Of a DNA stretch of 64,000 nt, positions 14,983 to 22,792 are shown piece after piece. Source of the DNA: Ilumatobacteraceae bacterium. Its GTDB lineage: Bacteria; Actinomycetota; Acidimicrobiia; Acidimicrobiales; Ilumatobacteraceae. The position numbers and the translations under genes are program-made. Where the stretch lies: contig JAGYKR010000001.1 in the NCBI GenBank assembly GCA_018401375.1, forward strand, positions 62,001 to 126,000, read 5' to 3'. The notes below the pieces were generated by a model. It was given only the letters and a program-made list of their open reading frames with translations, had not been told where the DNA came from and did not search any database. Positions within the stretch are counted from its first letter, which is position 1, and each line of letters starts with the position of its first letter.

Positions 14983-16101
14983 ATGGCCTCTGGAGTCGAC
15001 GCTCCGATCGGTATCCCGCTCGACATCCCAGCACTACCGGTTTCGTCCACTGCGCCATTGCGGGTGTTGTTACGGGGAGCCGATGGGGCTCTCGGACGCA
15101 AAGTGACGGCTCTGCTGGGCAGCCACCCAGAGATCGTGCTGTGCAATGCGACAGCATCCCGCCGGTCATCAGGTGGCGAGAATGAAATTGACCCGAAGAT
15201 TGACCCGAAGATTGACCCGAAGATTGACCCTAAAATTGACGTAGTGATCGAGTTGGGATCGGGGGACCACGATCGCCGGGCACGACGGCGTGAGAGCGTG
15301 ACCATCCCGGCCTCAGAGCTCATCGCTGAAGCTGAAAGCGCAGGGGCGCGCCACCTCGTGTTTTTGTCCTCGGCCATGGTGTACGGAGCGTCGCCGATCA
15401 ATCCGATTCCACTCACCGAGGAGTCGGTGCTACGACCTGATCCTGAGTTCGTGTTCGCTCGGCAGATGGCGTCAGCGGAACAGCTCGTGGAGCAATGGAG
15501 ACTCGCCGACCGCGCCCGCAGCGCAACGGTCTTGCGTCCGGTGGTGATCATGTCGGCCGAGGACAGTTCCGGCCTCGCCCGGGCCCTCGCTGCGGGTAGC
15601 GCGTCACGATTCGGTGAGGAGGACCCGGGATCGCAGTTTGTGCACCTTGAAGATGTTGCGAACGCGATAGTCCACGCCACCGCGCAGCGCCTCGATGGGG
15701 TGTTCAATGTCGCACCTGACGGATGGATCCCATCAGAGCGGGTGCGTGCTTTGACGGGGGAAAGGATGTCCTTACCTCTGCCCTCCCAAGTTGCTGAGTT
15801 TCTCGGAGCGTTGAGATGGCGATTCCAGCGCGGGCCGATTCCTCCCGGTCTGCGCTCCTACATCACCCATCCCTGGTTGGTGGCAAACGATCGCCTTCGG
15901 GCCACTGGCTGGTCACCTACCGTGACCAATGAGCAGGCCTACGTAGAGGGAACCGAAGCACGTTGGTGGACGATGGTCTCTCCTCAACGCCGTCAGGAAC
16001 TTGCGCTCGCCGGTCTTGGAATCGTGGCCGTGAATCTCGTTGTTATGGGCGTTTGGTCACTGGTGAGGTGGCGAAGGAAAGCAGCTCGTTCACCGAGATG
16101 A
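14983..16101 (+). CDS. Extended SDR (NAD-dependent epimerase/dehydratase) with C-terminal membrane anchor
   Basis: 372 residues. The Rossmann start is VLLRGADGALGRKV (GxxGxxG), followed after a repeat insertion by VIELGSGDHD, ARHLVFLSSAMVYG and FVHLEDVANAIVHA. The usual YxxxK is not clear: VFARQMASAEQ lies where it would be, so catalysis is doubtful. A tandem (Ile-Asp-Pro-Lys) insert sits early in the domain. The C-terminus has one hydrophobic span (GLGIVAVNLVVMGVWSLV) then a basic tail, placing the enzyme on the inner membrane face. Its last 59 bases overlap the convergent gene at 16043. A sugar-nucleotide or quinone-type substrate is possible; I cannot choose. Confidence 0.75.
   Translation: MASGVDAPIGIPLDIPALPVSSTAPLRVLLRGADGALGRKVTALLGSHPEIVLCNATASRRSSGGENEIDPKIDPKIDPKIDPKIDVVIELGSGDHDRRARRRESVTIPASELIAEAESAGARHLVFLSSAMVYGASPINPIPLTEESVLRPDPEFVFARQMASAEQLVEQWRLADRARSATVLRPVVIMSAEDSSGLARALAAGSASRFGEEDPGSQFVHLEDVANAIVHATAQRLDGVFNVAPDGWIPSERVRALTGERMSLPLPSQVAEFLGALRWRFQRGPIPPGLRSYITHPWLVANDRLRATGWSPTVTNEQAYVEGTEARWWTMVSPQRRQELALAGLGIVAVNLVVMGVWSLVRWRRKAARSPR
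15187..15240 (+). repeat. 12-bp tandem repeat, 4.5 copies (Ile-Asp-Pro-Lys)
   Basis: ATTGACCCGAAG three times, then ATTGACCCTAAA and ATTGAC. In frame within the SDR gene, after its nucleotide-binding start. Near-identical codons suggest recent expansion. Confidence 0.95.
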
Positions 16102-16837
16102 AGTGGGTGTACACACCTTGGCTGTGCTCCACGCACATCCCGAGCAGGAGTCCATCAGCGTCCACGACTGGTGTCCCACCGACGAGTTGAAGCGGTTCCT
16201 CGTCGGGGATGCCCGTCAGCCGGGCGTAGGTCACGGTTTGGGGCTTCTCCGAGAGCAGAACCACCTCATCGGCTTGTCCCGGTGTGACCGTCGCCAGCTG
16301 ACGGCCAGGAAGTTGAGGCGGCTGATCAAGTTCGATCAGGGCGACCCCGGATCGCGAGGAGATCATGCGTGCCCCGGTCACGGTTCCGTCGAGAAGGCGG
16401 ACCTCGAGTTGGACCTCACGTTGGATCTCGAGACGATTCTGGGGATCTTCGTCTCCATCTGGCTGCGAACGCGACCTCGGCGGGGCAATGGCCCCCAAGG
16501 CGGCAACTTGGTAGTCGCTCGCCATCGCTATACGACTGGCAGAGTCTGGGGCGAGGCCGAGTAGGCGGGCCCATTCCGCTGAGAGGTCGATCGGGGTGGC
16601 GAGCGGGATCGCGCCGCTGTCACTGACCTGAGAGGCATCTGTATCAGCGCCCTTGTCCGGTGACAGCAACACGAGGCCGAGCCCAATCAGGATAAATCCA
16701 ACCGTGGCGGACAAAGTGCCTACGGCGCGGACTGTGGTGGAGGGACGCTCAGAGTCCAAGGCAGAGCGTTGGCCCGAGGCCACTTCGGAGGGGTGACGCC
16801 ACGTCCGTTCATGAGGGGGCGGGGGAACTTGGGCCAC
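16043..16837 (-). CDS. Membrane-anchored trypsin-fold protein lacking the catalytic Ser (pseudoprotease candidate)
   Basis: 264 residues: a short cytoplasmic Pro-rich N-terminus (HERTWRHPSE), one membrane span (about residues 38-60) and an extracytoplasmic domain. Strands such as RSGVALIELDQPPQLPG and LVGGTPVVDADGLLLGM look like a trypsin/HtrA-like fold, but the GDSGGP position reads VGGTPVVD and no obvious His-Asp pair is visible. It is probably a ligand-binding or pseudo-enzyme domain. Start GTG 16837, nine bases after TACTAT; longer frames run into moaE. It overlaps the SDR gene by 59 bases, tail to tail. The fold assignment is tentative. Confidence 0.6.
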   Translation of the reverse strand: MAQVPPPPHERTWRHPSEVASGQRSALDSERPSTTVRAVGTLSATVGFILIGLGLVLLSPDKGADTDASQVSDSGAIPLATPIDLSAEWARLLGLAPDSASRIAMASDYQVAALGAIAPPRSRSQPDGDEDPQNRLEIQREVQLEVRLLDGTVTGARMISSRSGVALIELDQPPQLPGRQLATVTPGQADEVVLLSEKPQTVTYARLTGIPDEEPLQLVGGTPVVDADGLLLGMCVEHSQGVYTHFISVNELLSFATSPVTKRP

Positions 16838-16846
16838 GAATGAGAC

Positions 16847-16852
16847 ATAGTA
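16847..16852 (-). promoter_or_regulatory. -10-like TACTAT for the gene at 16837
   Basis: TACTAT with a nine-base spacer to GTG 16837; divergent with an identical hexamer at 16898-16903. Confidence 0.4.
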
Positions 16853-16897
16853 ATGCCTCTTTGTTCTCGGCAACCGTCGCCGAGCAGCGGTGGCCGC

Positions 16898-16903
16898 TAC
16901 TAT
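16898..16903 (+). promoter_or_regulatory. -10-like TACTAT for moaE (leaderless)
   Basis: TACTAT, six-base spacer, GTG 16910. Confidence 0.55.
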
Positions 16904-16909
16904 GCCGTT

Positions 16910-17446
16910 GTGCACCCACCTGACCAAGGAGAAGATTGGCTCGGCCTCTTCGATGGTGAGTTGCCGATCGGCGAGATCCACGACTGGGTGGTTCGGCCCG
17001 AATGTGGGGCGGTGGTGGTGTTCAGCGGCACGGTCAGAGACCACGCCCAAGGGCGCACCGGAGTGACCGCTTTGACCTACGAGGCGTACGAGGAACAGGC
17101 GGAGACGAGTTGTGCAAAGATCGCCGCTGAGGTCCGCGAACGTTGGCCGATGGTGGGGCGGATCACGTTGTTGCATCGCACCGGTCGACTCGAACTCGGC
17201 GAGAGTTCTGTCGTTGCAGCGGTGTCCACACCGCATCGCCCCGAAGCCTTTGAGGCTGCCAGATTTGCGATCGATGCGCTCAAAGCTGCGGCACCGATCT
17301 GGAAACGTGAGGAATGGGCAGGCGGCGAAGATTGGGGCACCGGTGCTCACCCGATTACCAACCCGGCCGATCTGATGTCGGGCTTTTCGGATAGCACAGA
17401 TGCGGATAGCGCAGATTCGGATAGTGCAGGGTCGGTCCCGCGATGA
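16910..17446 (+). CDS. moaE: Molybdopterin synthase catalytic subunit MoaE
   Basis: 178 residues. MoaE, with MoaD, converts precursor Z (cPMP) to molybdopterin. GAVVVFSGTVRDHAQGR, LTYEAYEEQAE and APIWKREEW (conserved Lys near the C-terminus) are family motifs. The C-terminus extends past the usual end into an Asp/Ser-rich tail built from a 15-bp repeat. GTG 16910 is preferred because TACTAT lies six bases upstream. No other moa gene is nearby; the next gene overlaps by ATGA and encodes a small membrane protein. Confidence 0.93.
   Translation: MHPPDQGEDWLGLFDGELPIGEIHDWVVRPECGAVVVFSGTVRDHAQGRTGVTALTYEAYEEQAETSCAKIAAEVRERWPMVGRITLLHRTGRLELGESSVVAAVSTPHRPEAFEAARFAIDALKAAAPIWKREEWAGGEDWGTGAHPITNPADLMSGFSDSTDADSADSDSAGSVPR
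17389..17433 (+). repeat. 15-bp tandem repeat, three copies, at the moaE 3' end
   Basis: Units at 17389-17403, 17404-17418 and 17419-17433, each starting GGATAG. In frame, encoding the Asp/Ser-rich tail just before the stop. Confidence 0.9.
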
Positions 17447-17673
17447 ATGTGGCGATCCTTGTTGCGATCGCTGTTGTACTGATCCTTGCGATCGTGGTCT
17501 TGGCCCGCCGATCGCGGCCTGATGCAGTAAGCGATTTCCATCGGCAAATCAACGCGCTGTCTGCTGAATCCCGGCGGCCCGTGGTGGATCAGGTCCACAA
17601 GTTCGAAGAGCAAACAGATCAGCCGGTCGAGCCAGACCAGCCAGAAGATGCGGAGCGTCCCGATGGCTCGTGA
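17443..17673 (+). CDS. Small single-pass membrane protein of unknown function
   Basis: 76 residues: an N-terminal membrane span (about residues 3-20, VAILVAIAVVLILAIVVL), then RRSR as a cytoplasmic stop-transfer signal and an acidic, Pro/Gln-rich tail. No known domain. The start overlaps the moaE stop (ATGA); the end overlaps the mreB start by 11 bases. The compact moaE-small protein-mreB arrangement suggests one transcript; a link to cell-shape proteins is only inference. Confidence 0.6.
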   Translation: MNVAILVAIAVVLILAIVVLARRSRPDAVSDFHRQINALSAESRRPVVDQVHKFEEQTDQPVEPDQPEDAERPDGS

Positions 17674-18667
17674 CCTGGCGATCGACCTCGGCACCGCTAA
17701 CACGCTTGTCTACATGAAAGGTCGAGGGATCGTCTTAAACGAACCTTCGGTGATCGCGCTCAATCGTCAAACCGGTGAGGTGCTAGCCACCGGGCATGAG
17801 GCCTGGCAGATGATCGGGAGGACCCCCGGTTACATCGTTGCCGTGCGGCCGTTACGAGGGGGTGCAATCACCGACTTTGAGATCACTGAGCGGATGATCA
17901 GACTGCTGCTCCAGCGGGTGGGAGTCAGCCGTTTCACCCGTCCCAAGGTGGTGATTTGCGTTCCCTCAGCAATCACCGAGGTGGAGCGTCGTGCCGTTAC
18001 CGATGCGGCGCGGAGAGCTGGTGCCGCCGACGCAAACCTGATCGAACAGCCGATGGCTGCTGCGATCGGAGCAGACCTTCCGATCGATGAGCCGGTGGGC
18101 AACATGGTGATCGACATCGGCGGTGGAACGAGTGAGACCGCAGTGATCAGCCTCGGTGGGATCGTGGCCCTTGAAGCGGTGCGCGTGGGATCTTTTGACA
18201 TCGATGCGGCGATCCAAGGCTATGTTCGGCGCGAACACGGGATTGCGGTGGGTGAGCGCACCGCTGAGGAGATCAAGATGGCGATCGGTTCAGCCGATCC
18301 GACTCCAGGTGAGCAGCAGGCCGAGGTGCGCGGCCGCGACCTGATGACCGGACTCCCCAAGACGGTGGTGCTGAATCCCGATGAAGTGCGCTACGCCATC
18401 GAGGACGTGGTCTCTGCCATCGTCGCCTCGGTGATTCGCTGCCTAGCCAAAGCGCCCCCCGAACTGTCCCAGGATTTTTTGACCCGTGGGATGTATCTGG
18501 TGGGAGGCGGTGGTCTGCTGCGCGGTCTCGCCCACAGGATCGAGCGCGAAACCCATGTCCCAGTGAAGATGTCGAAAGTGCCTCTCGAGGCGGTGGTGCT
18601 CGGAGCAGGCCATGTGATCGAGCATTACGACGCTCTTAAGGGCATGTTCATGGGTGCCCGGCGCTAA
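17663..18667 (+). CDS. mreB: MreB-like rod-shape actin homologue
   Basis: 334 residues of the MreB/Mbl family, an ATP-dependent filament-forming actin homologue that guides lateral wall growth. ATP-site motifs are AIDLGTANTLVY (phosphate 1), MVIDIGGGTSETAVISLGG (phosphate 2) and MYLVGGGGLLRGL (adenosine). ATG 17663 (MARDLAIDLGTANT) is preferred over ATG 17648. No mreC, mreD, rodA or pbp2 follows, so it is a solitary copy. Many Actinobacteria lack MreB, which makes its presence a useful taxonomic and cell-biology clue. Confidence 0.92.
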   Translation: MARDLAIDLGTANTLVYMKGRGIVLNEPSVIALNRQTGEVLATGHEAWQMIGRTPGYIVAVRPLRGGAITDFEITERMIRLLLQRVGVSRFTRPKVVICVPSAITEVERRAVTDAARRAGAADANLIEQPMAAAIGADLPIDEPVGNMVIDIGGGTSETAVISLGGIVALEAVRVGSFDIDAAIQGYVRREHGIAVGERTAEEIKMAIGSADPTPGEQQAEVRGRDLMTGLPKTVVLNPDEVRYAIEDVVSAIVASVIRCLAKAPPELSQDFLTRGMYLVGGGGLLRGLAHRIERETHVPVKMSKVPLEAVVLGAGHVIEHYDALKGMFMGARR

Positions 18668-18688
18668 GGAGCGGACACCGGTTCGCAG

Positions 18689-19546
18689 TTAGGTCCGGCC
18701 GATCCGAGTCAGGCCCTCTTGAACCACGCTGACGGCGAGGATGCCATCAGCGGTGTAAATCGCTCCCGCCGCAAGACCCCGGGCCGCTCCAGTAGAGATC
18801 GCAGACTGCTGATAGAGCAGCCAATCGTCGGCTCGGAATGGGCGATGAAACCACATCGCATGATCGAGGCTGGCCATCTGCATGCCGGGGCTGTCCCAAG
18901 ATAATCCAAACGGCATCACTGTGGTGTCGAGCAGGGTCATATCGCTCGCATAGGTCACCACGCAGGCGTGGAGCACCGGGTCATCGGGCAGCACTCCCGC
19001 GGCCCGCAACCACACCTGCTGATGGGTGCTCGGAACACCTTGGCGGCTTAACGGATCAGGGCCGACATAGCGCACATCGATAGGACGCGGTTGGTCGAAC
19101 CATTCGCCGATTCGTTCCTTGTAGGGCTCCATGCGAGTTTTGAAATCAGGGAGCGATTCTGGATCGGGCATGCCGCTGAGGGCAGGCAACTGGTGATCGG
19201 GACCTGGCTCATCATCATGGAAACTGGCCTGCAAATTGAAGATGGCCTTGCCGTGCTGGATCGCAACCACACGGCGGGTAGAGAAACTCCGGCCATCACG
19301 AAGTCGGTCCACCTCGTACAGGATCGGGATGGAGGGGTCTCCTGGACGCAGGAAGTATGCGTGCAGCGAATGCACAAAACGGCCCGGTTCATCCACGGTA
19401 CGCGAGGCTGCAACGAGGGCCTGACCGGCTACTTGGCCGCCGAACACCCGTTGTCGGTTCTCATCCGTGGACCGGCCACGGAAGAGATTGACCTCGATCG
19501 GCTCGAGGTCGAGGAGTTTGATCAGTTCGTCCACAGCAGACTGCAC
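18689..19546 (-). CDS. tesB: Acyl-CoA thioesterase II (TesB type)
   Basis: 285 residues, double hot-dog thioesterase hydrolysing medium- and long-chain acyl-CoA. Motifs are RVFGGQVAGQALVAA, VHSLHAYFLRPGDP and, in the second half, MQMASLDHAMWFHRPFR with the catalytic Asp; a conserved Gln and Thr/Ser complete the triad in the family. GTG 19546 gives the standard N-terminus (ELIKLLDLEPIE); the longer upstream frame is antisense to the phosphatase gene. No clear -10 hexamer. The role is probably acyl-CoA turnover. Confidence 0.92.
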   Translation of the reverse strand: MQSAVDELIKLLDLEPIEVNLFRGRSTDENRQRVFGGQVAGQALVAASRTVDEPGRFVHSLHAYFLRPGDPSIPILYEVDRLRDGRSFSTRRVVAIQHGKAIFNLQASFHDDEPGPDHQLPALSGMPDPESLPDFKTRMEPYKERIGEWFDQPRPIDVRYVGPDPLSRQGVPSTHQQVWLRAAGVLPDDPVLHACVVTYASDMTLLDTTVMPFGLSWDSPGMQMASLDHAMWFHRPFRADDWLLYQQSAISTGAARGLAAGAIYTADGILAVSVVQEGLTRIGRT

Positions 19547-19590
19547 CCCGACATGTTGCCACGCGTCGAGCCCGGTTCTTGTGTTGTCGC

Positions 19591-19596
19591 TAGTTT
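19591..19596 (+). promoter_or_regulatory. -10-like TAGTTT for the phosphatase gene (leaderless)
   Basis: TAGTTT, six-base spacer, GTG 19603. Confidence 0.5.
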
Positions 19597-19602
19597 GAGC
19601 GT

Positions 19603-20127
19603 GTGGTCCATGAACCTTGGCCGAGGGGCCGGCAGCGCGATGGTGGGATCGACGAGGTTCTGCTGCCCTCTCGACCCGGCCGGTTGTGGCTGTGCGGAAA
19701 GCATCTGATCGGTCCTGATCCGGAGGCGGCGCTGGCGCGTGTTGGAGCCACAATGGTGGTGTGTTTGACCGAACGCCACGAAATCGCTGAGCGTTATGAG
19801 GGATACGTGGAATGGCTGGATCGCCATTGTGGGGACCGTGCGATCTGGTTTCCGATCCCAGATCTGCACGCACCGGCACTAAGCGAAGCAATCGAACTCG
19901 TGGCTCGACTCGATGCGGCGATCATCGATGGAGCCGAGGTGATTATGCACTGTGCAGCGGGTATCGGGCGTTCGGGGACGATGGCTGCGGCGCTTTTGAT
20001 GTGGGGAGGGGTGTCCGCTGCAGTGGCCCTCGATGTCGTCGCCACCTCGCGTCCGATGGCCGGACCTGAGGTGGGTCCACAACGCGAACTGCTCACGATG
20101 TTTGAGCGGAGTCTTGGGCGGGTCTGA
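19603..20127 (+). CDS. Dual-specificity/tyrosine-type protein phosphatase
   Basis: 174 residues. The Cys-based phosphatase P-loop is MHCAAGIGRSGTMAA (HCx5R); upstream, FPIPDLHAPALSEA gives the general-acid Asp loop, so both catalytic elements are present. No signal peptide. The substrate could be protein phosphotyrosine/serine or a small phosphorylated metabolite. It diverges from tesB. The next gene has its own -10 candidate. Confidence 0.8.
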   Translation: MVHEPWPRGRQRDGGIDEVLLPSRPGRLWLCGKHLIGPDPEAALARVGATMVVCLTERHEIAERYEGYVEWLDRHCGDRAIWFPIPDLHAPALSEAIELVARLDAAIIDGAEVIMHCAAGIGRSGTMAAALLMWGGVSAAVALDVVATSRPMAGPEVGPQRELLTMFERSLGRV

Positions 20128-20136
20128 GATCACCTC

Positions 20137-20142
20137 TACGAT
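20137..20142 (+). promoter_or_regulatory. -10-like TACGAT before the five-codon minicistron
   Basis: TACGAT, six-base spacer, ATG 20149, the spacing seen at leaderless genes elsewhere in the window. Confidence 0.5.
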
Positions 20143-20148
20143 GCGGTG

Positions 20149-20166
20149 ATGGCAGTGAAATTATGA
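20149..20166 (+). CDS. Five-codon minicistron (MAVKL) coupled to the methyltransferase
   Basis: ATG GCA GTG AAA TTA TGA starts at the position expected for a leaderless transcript, and its stop shares ATGA with the methyltransferase start at 20163. If the mRNA begins at 20149 there is no room for a ribosome binding site before 20163, so reinitiation from this mini-ORF is the simplest way to translate the downstream gene. The peptide probably has no function of its own. Confidence 0.45.
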   Translation: MAVKL

Positions 20167-20810
20167 CGGCGCCGGGTCTTGACACAGGGCTGAGGGAACT
20201 CGCTCTTGGCATCAAGGGCTTCATGCCTGCAGATGAGGGCGATGCGCTGTATGCCGTGGCTCATCAATCGGGCCTCGAGAATCCTGATGCACCATGGGTG
20301 GAGGTCGGCTCATATTGCGGTCGGTCGACGGTCTGGCTGGGTGCTGCTGCGAAGGATCTCGGTCTGACCTTGTTTGCTGTGGACCATCACCGTGGATCAG
20401 AGGAGAACCAGTCAGGGTGGGAGCATCACGACCCCGAACTCCTTGACCCTCACACCGGGACCTTGGATACGTTGCCCTCGTTTCGGGCCACATTGCGCGA
20501 GGCCCGTCTCGAGACCAACGTGGTGGCTGTGGTCGGTTCCTCACCAGTGATCGCTCGGCATTGGAGTGCGCCGCTCGGGTTCTTGTTTATCGACGGGGGA
20601 CATGGAGAAGAGCCCGCTCGGCTTGATTATGAGGGTTGGGTTCCCAAGGTCAAGGTGGGTGGCCGGGTGGCAATCCACGACGTGTTTCCTGATCCGAGCG
20701 ATGGCGGCCGGCCGCCCTATGAGCAGATCTTCATGCCGGCGATGCGCAGTGGTCGGTTTGTGATGGAATCAGCGGTCGGATCGCTGCGAGTGTTACGTCG
20801 CGTGGACTGA
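20163..20810 (+). CDS. Class I SAM-dependent methyltransferase (Methyltransf_24 type)
   Basis: 215 residues. WVEVGSYCGRSTVWLG is motif I (SAM binding), LFAVDHHRGSEEN the acidic strand 2 end, and FLFIDGGHGEEPARLDYEGW with GGRVAIHDVF the metal/substrate loop typical of this group, often found near glycan or secondary-metabolite genes. The ATG is embedded in the stop of a five-codon minicistron. The 3' end overlaps the convergent MFS gene by 18 bases. The substrate is unknown. Confidence 0.82.
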   Translation: MTAPGLDTGLRELALGIKGFMPADEGDALYAVAHQSGLENPDAPWVEVGSYCGRSTVWLGAAAKDLGLTLFAVDHHRGSEENQSGWEHHDPELLDPHTGTLDTLPSFRATLREARLETNVVAVVGSSPVIARHWSAPLGFLFIDGGHGEEPARLDYEGWVPKVKVGGRVAIHDVFPDPSDGGRPPYEQIFMPAMRSGRFVMESAVGSLRVLRRVD

Positions 20811-21944
20811 GAACTCTTGGAGGGCAGGATCAATCGGTGGGGTCCGATGCTCCACCCACCACAATCCAATCGCCGCAATGAAGATCAGGGTTCCGCTGAA
20901 GATCCCGAGTGCTCGCACCGAGGCGTGGGTATAGATAAGGCCGCCGATCGCAGGGCCAAACACTCGGCCAAAGGCCAGCATCGCCTGGGCGTCTCCGGCG
21001 CGCTCGTTGGGATATCGCGACCGGGCCGCCAGAAGGGAGAACGCCGCCGGTACGGCCATCCAAAACCCAAAACCCCAGATCGCCATCCCGGCCACGAAGA
21101 GCACCGGGATGTGGGGCAGGCTGATCGCGAAAGAGGACAGGGCGGTGATCGCAACCCACACACCGGCCTCGCTTCGCACCCCGCGGTATCGGGCAGAGGG
21201 GATCCCGAAGACCGCATTTGCGCTGAAGGCCAATGAGACAGCGAGCGCACTCATCTTGGTCACTCCGAGCCCGATCGCTGCGGCATACACAAACAGCGAG
21301 GAACCTCCGAGCGTCATCAGCGTCAAAAGAACGAGGATCAAAGCGGCGTGAGGGGTGGGCCGATGTCGAGGCCCGGACATCTGCTGACCTGGTGCGAGCC
21401 GGGTTCGATGCAACATGGTCAGGGGGAGCAGGTGCATTGCGGCGAAAGCTAGGAACAATGTGGTAGAGCCGTTCAGGTCCACGAACACAGCGAGAACCGG
21501 GGCCATCAAGGTCCCGACTACGGGGCCGATCACGGCCACATCTCCGACTCGGGAATCATCGCCGAACACCTCGCGCCAAGCCATCCAATCGATGAGGCCA
21601 ATCGCGAGGCCGCTCAACAATCGGGCGAGCAGCAGCAGGCTGAACCACGGGGTGAACGCCGACGCCAAGTTGGCGATGACCCCGAGTGCGGCAGCCCAGA
21701 TGATCACCTTTGGGCCTGCGGTCACGACCCTGCTCGCACCCCAGGTAGCGAGTACAAACCCAGCGAGTTGGGCCGTGGAGATGAGGCCGATCAGGCCGAC
21801 GGGGCGACCGAATTCACCGGAAAGCGCGGGAAGAAGAAACGGTGTGGCAGTGAACACCACGGTGGAGATGATCGACCCCATCAGCACGGAGGCCGGAAGC
21901 TTTGGCCGCAGGCCGAGCAGTAATCGAACAGGGGTCTGTTGCAT
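20793..21944 (-). CDS. MFS transporter of unknown substrate
   Basis: 383 residues, about 11-12 membrane spans, compact carrier. The second-span region reads FVLATWGASRVVTAG where the A motif would be. It resembles unassigned actinobacterial MFS carriers (drug or sugar efflux type). It is first of a minus-strand series with plsC and the glycan genes upstream, but the gaps are short and co-transcription is possible. ATG 21944 chosen; no -10 or strong ribosome binding site stands out. Confidence 0.75.
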   Translation of the reverse strand: MQQTPVRLLLGLRPKLPASVLMGSIISTVVFTATPFLLPALSGEFGRPVGLIGLISTAQLAGFVLATWGASRVVTAGPKVIIWAAALGVIANLASAFTPWFSLLLLARLLSGLAIGLIDWMAWREVFGDDSRVGDVAVIGPVVGTLMAPVLAVFVDLNGSTTLFLAFAAMHLLPLTMLHRTRLAPGQQMSGPRHRPTPHAALILVLLTLMTLGGSSLFVYAAAIGLGVTKMSALAVSLAFSANAVFGIPSARYRGVRSEAGVWVAITALSSFAISLPHIPVLFVAGMAIWGFGFWMAVPAAFSLLAARSRYPNERAGDAQAMLAFGRVFGPAIGGLIYTHASVRALGIFSGTLIFIAAIGLWWVEHRTPPIDPALQEFSVHAT

Positions 21945-21970
21945 CGCAGGTCACATGCTGGCGATCGGAA

Positions 21971-22759
21971 TCAGGTCAGCGATGAGTCGGCGCGCATCAG
22001 GGCGAGTTCGGCGGCGATTATCGATCGCACACGTTCCCGCAAATCAGCGGTATCGCCTTCGTTGAGGCCGTCGGTGGGAACCACCGGCAAGATCCGGACC
22101 TCGGCTCGGGATCGGCCGAAACGCCAGTCATGCTTGCGCAGGGCAGTGCGGGTCCCATGAACTGCGAGCGGCAGAATCGGGGCACCTGAGGCGATCGCTG
22201 TGGAGAACGCCCCGTCTTTAAACGGCCCTAGTTCTCCGCTGATCGATCGGGTGCCCTCGGGGAAGATCATCACTGAGACATTGTCGCTGAGGCGGTCTCG
22301 ACATGCGGCTAGTGCTGCAATCGCTGAGTCCCGGTCCCCACGCTGGAGTGGAATATCACGGGCCAAACGCATCATCCATCCCACGAGCGGGTACGAAAAG
22401 AAGTCTTTCTTCGACAGCCATTTCATCTCCATGGGCAGATGAGAGATCAACAAGATGTCTACGAAACTCTCGTGATTGGCCACAACCACATAAGGCCGGC
22501 GCGGGTCCGAAGGCACAGAACCCACGACAGAGAACTTCCAAAGCGGAGTGGCCTTTTGGTGCACCACCGTCAGTTTCCTGAATAGATACCCCGCCGCATA
22601 GGCCCCCTTATCAAAGGGTGCAGTCACCATTCGCACGATCGCCACCAGCGGACACCAGACGATGACCACCACCCCGAGCACGAGCCAACTCCACACACTG
22701 ATCACAGTTCGCACGAGCGGTTGATCCAACAGTTTCTCGTTCACATCGGTACCGCTCAT
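21971..22759 (-). CDS. plsC: 1-acyl-sn-glycerol-3-phosphate acyltransferase (PlsC) family
   Basis: 262 residues. One or two N-terminal membrane spans, then the acyltransferase motifs VVANHESFVDILL (HX4D) and MIFPEGTRS (motif III). PlsC acylates lysophosphatidate to phosphatidate on the cytoplasmic membrane face. Related paralogues acylate other acceptors, and the neighbouring glycan genes leave that open. The short gaps to 21944 and 23812-side genes suggest an operon. Confidence 0.88.
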   Translation of the reverse strand: MSGTDVNEKLLDQPLVRTVISVWSWLVLGVVVIVWCPLVAIVRMVTAPFDKGAYAAGYLFRKLTVVHQKATPLWKFSVVGSVPSDPRRPYVVVANHESFVDILLISHLPMEMKWLSKKDFFSYPLVGWMMRLARDIPLQRGDRDSAIAALAACRDRLSDNVSVMIFPEGTRSISGELGPFKDGAFSTAIASGAPILPLAVHGTRTALRKHDWRFGRSRAEVRILPVVPTDGLNEGDTADLRERVRSIIAAELALMRADSSLT

Positions 22760-22792
22760 TCTGGTTCGGTGAGGGGCTCGTCAGGCCCGTGA

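Noticed and set aside
14886-15707. Open-frame extension of the DUF2342 gene upstream of 14885
   Set aside because: It lies antisense to the SDR gene, has no family similarity and lies beyond the TAGCCT hexamer that sets the start at 14885.
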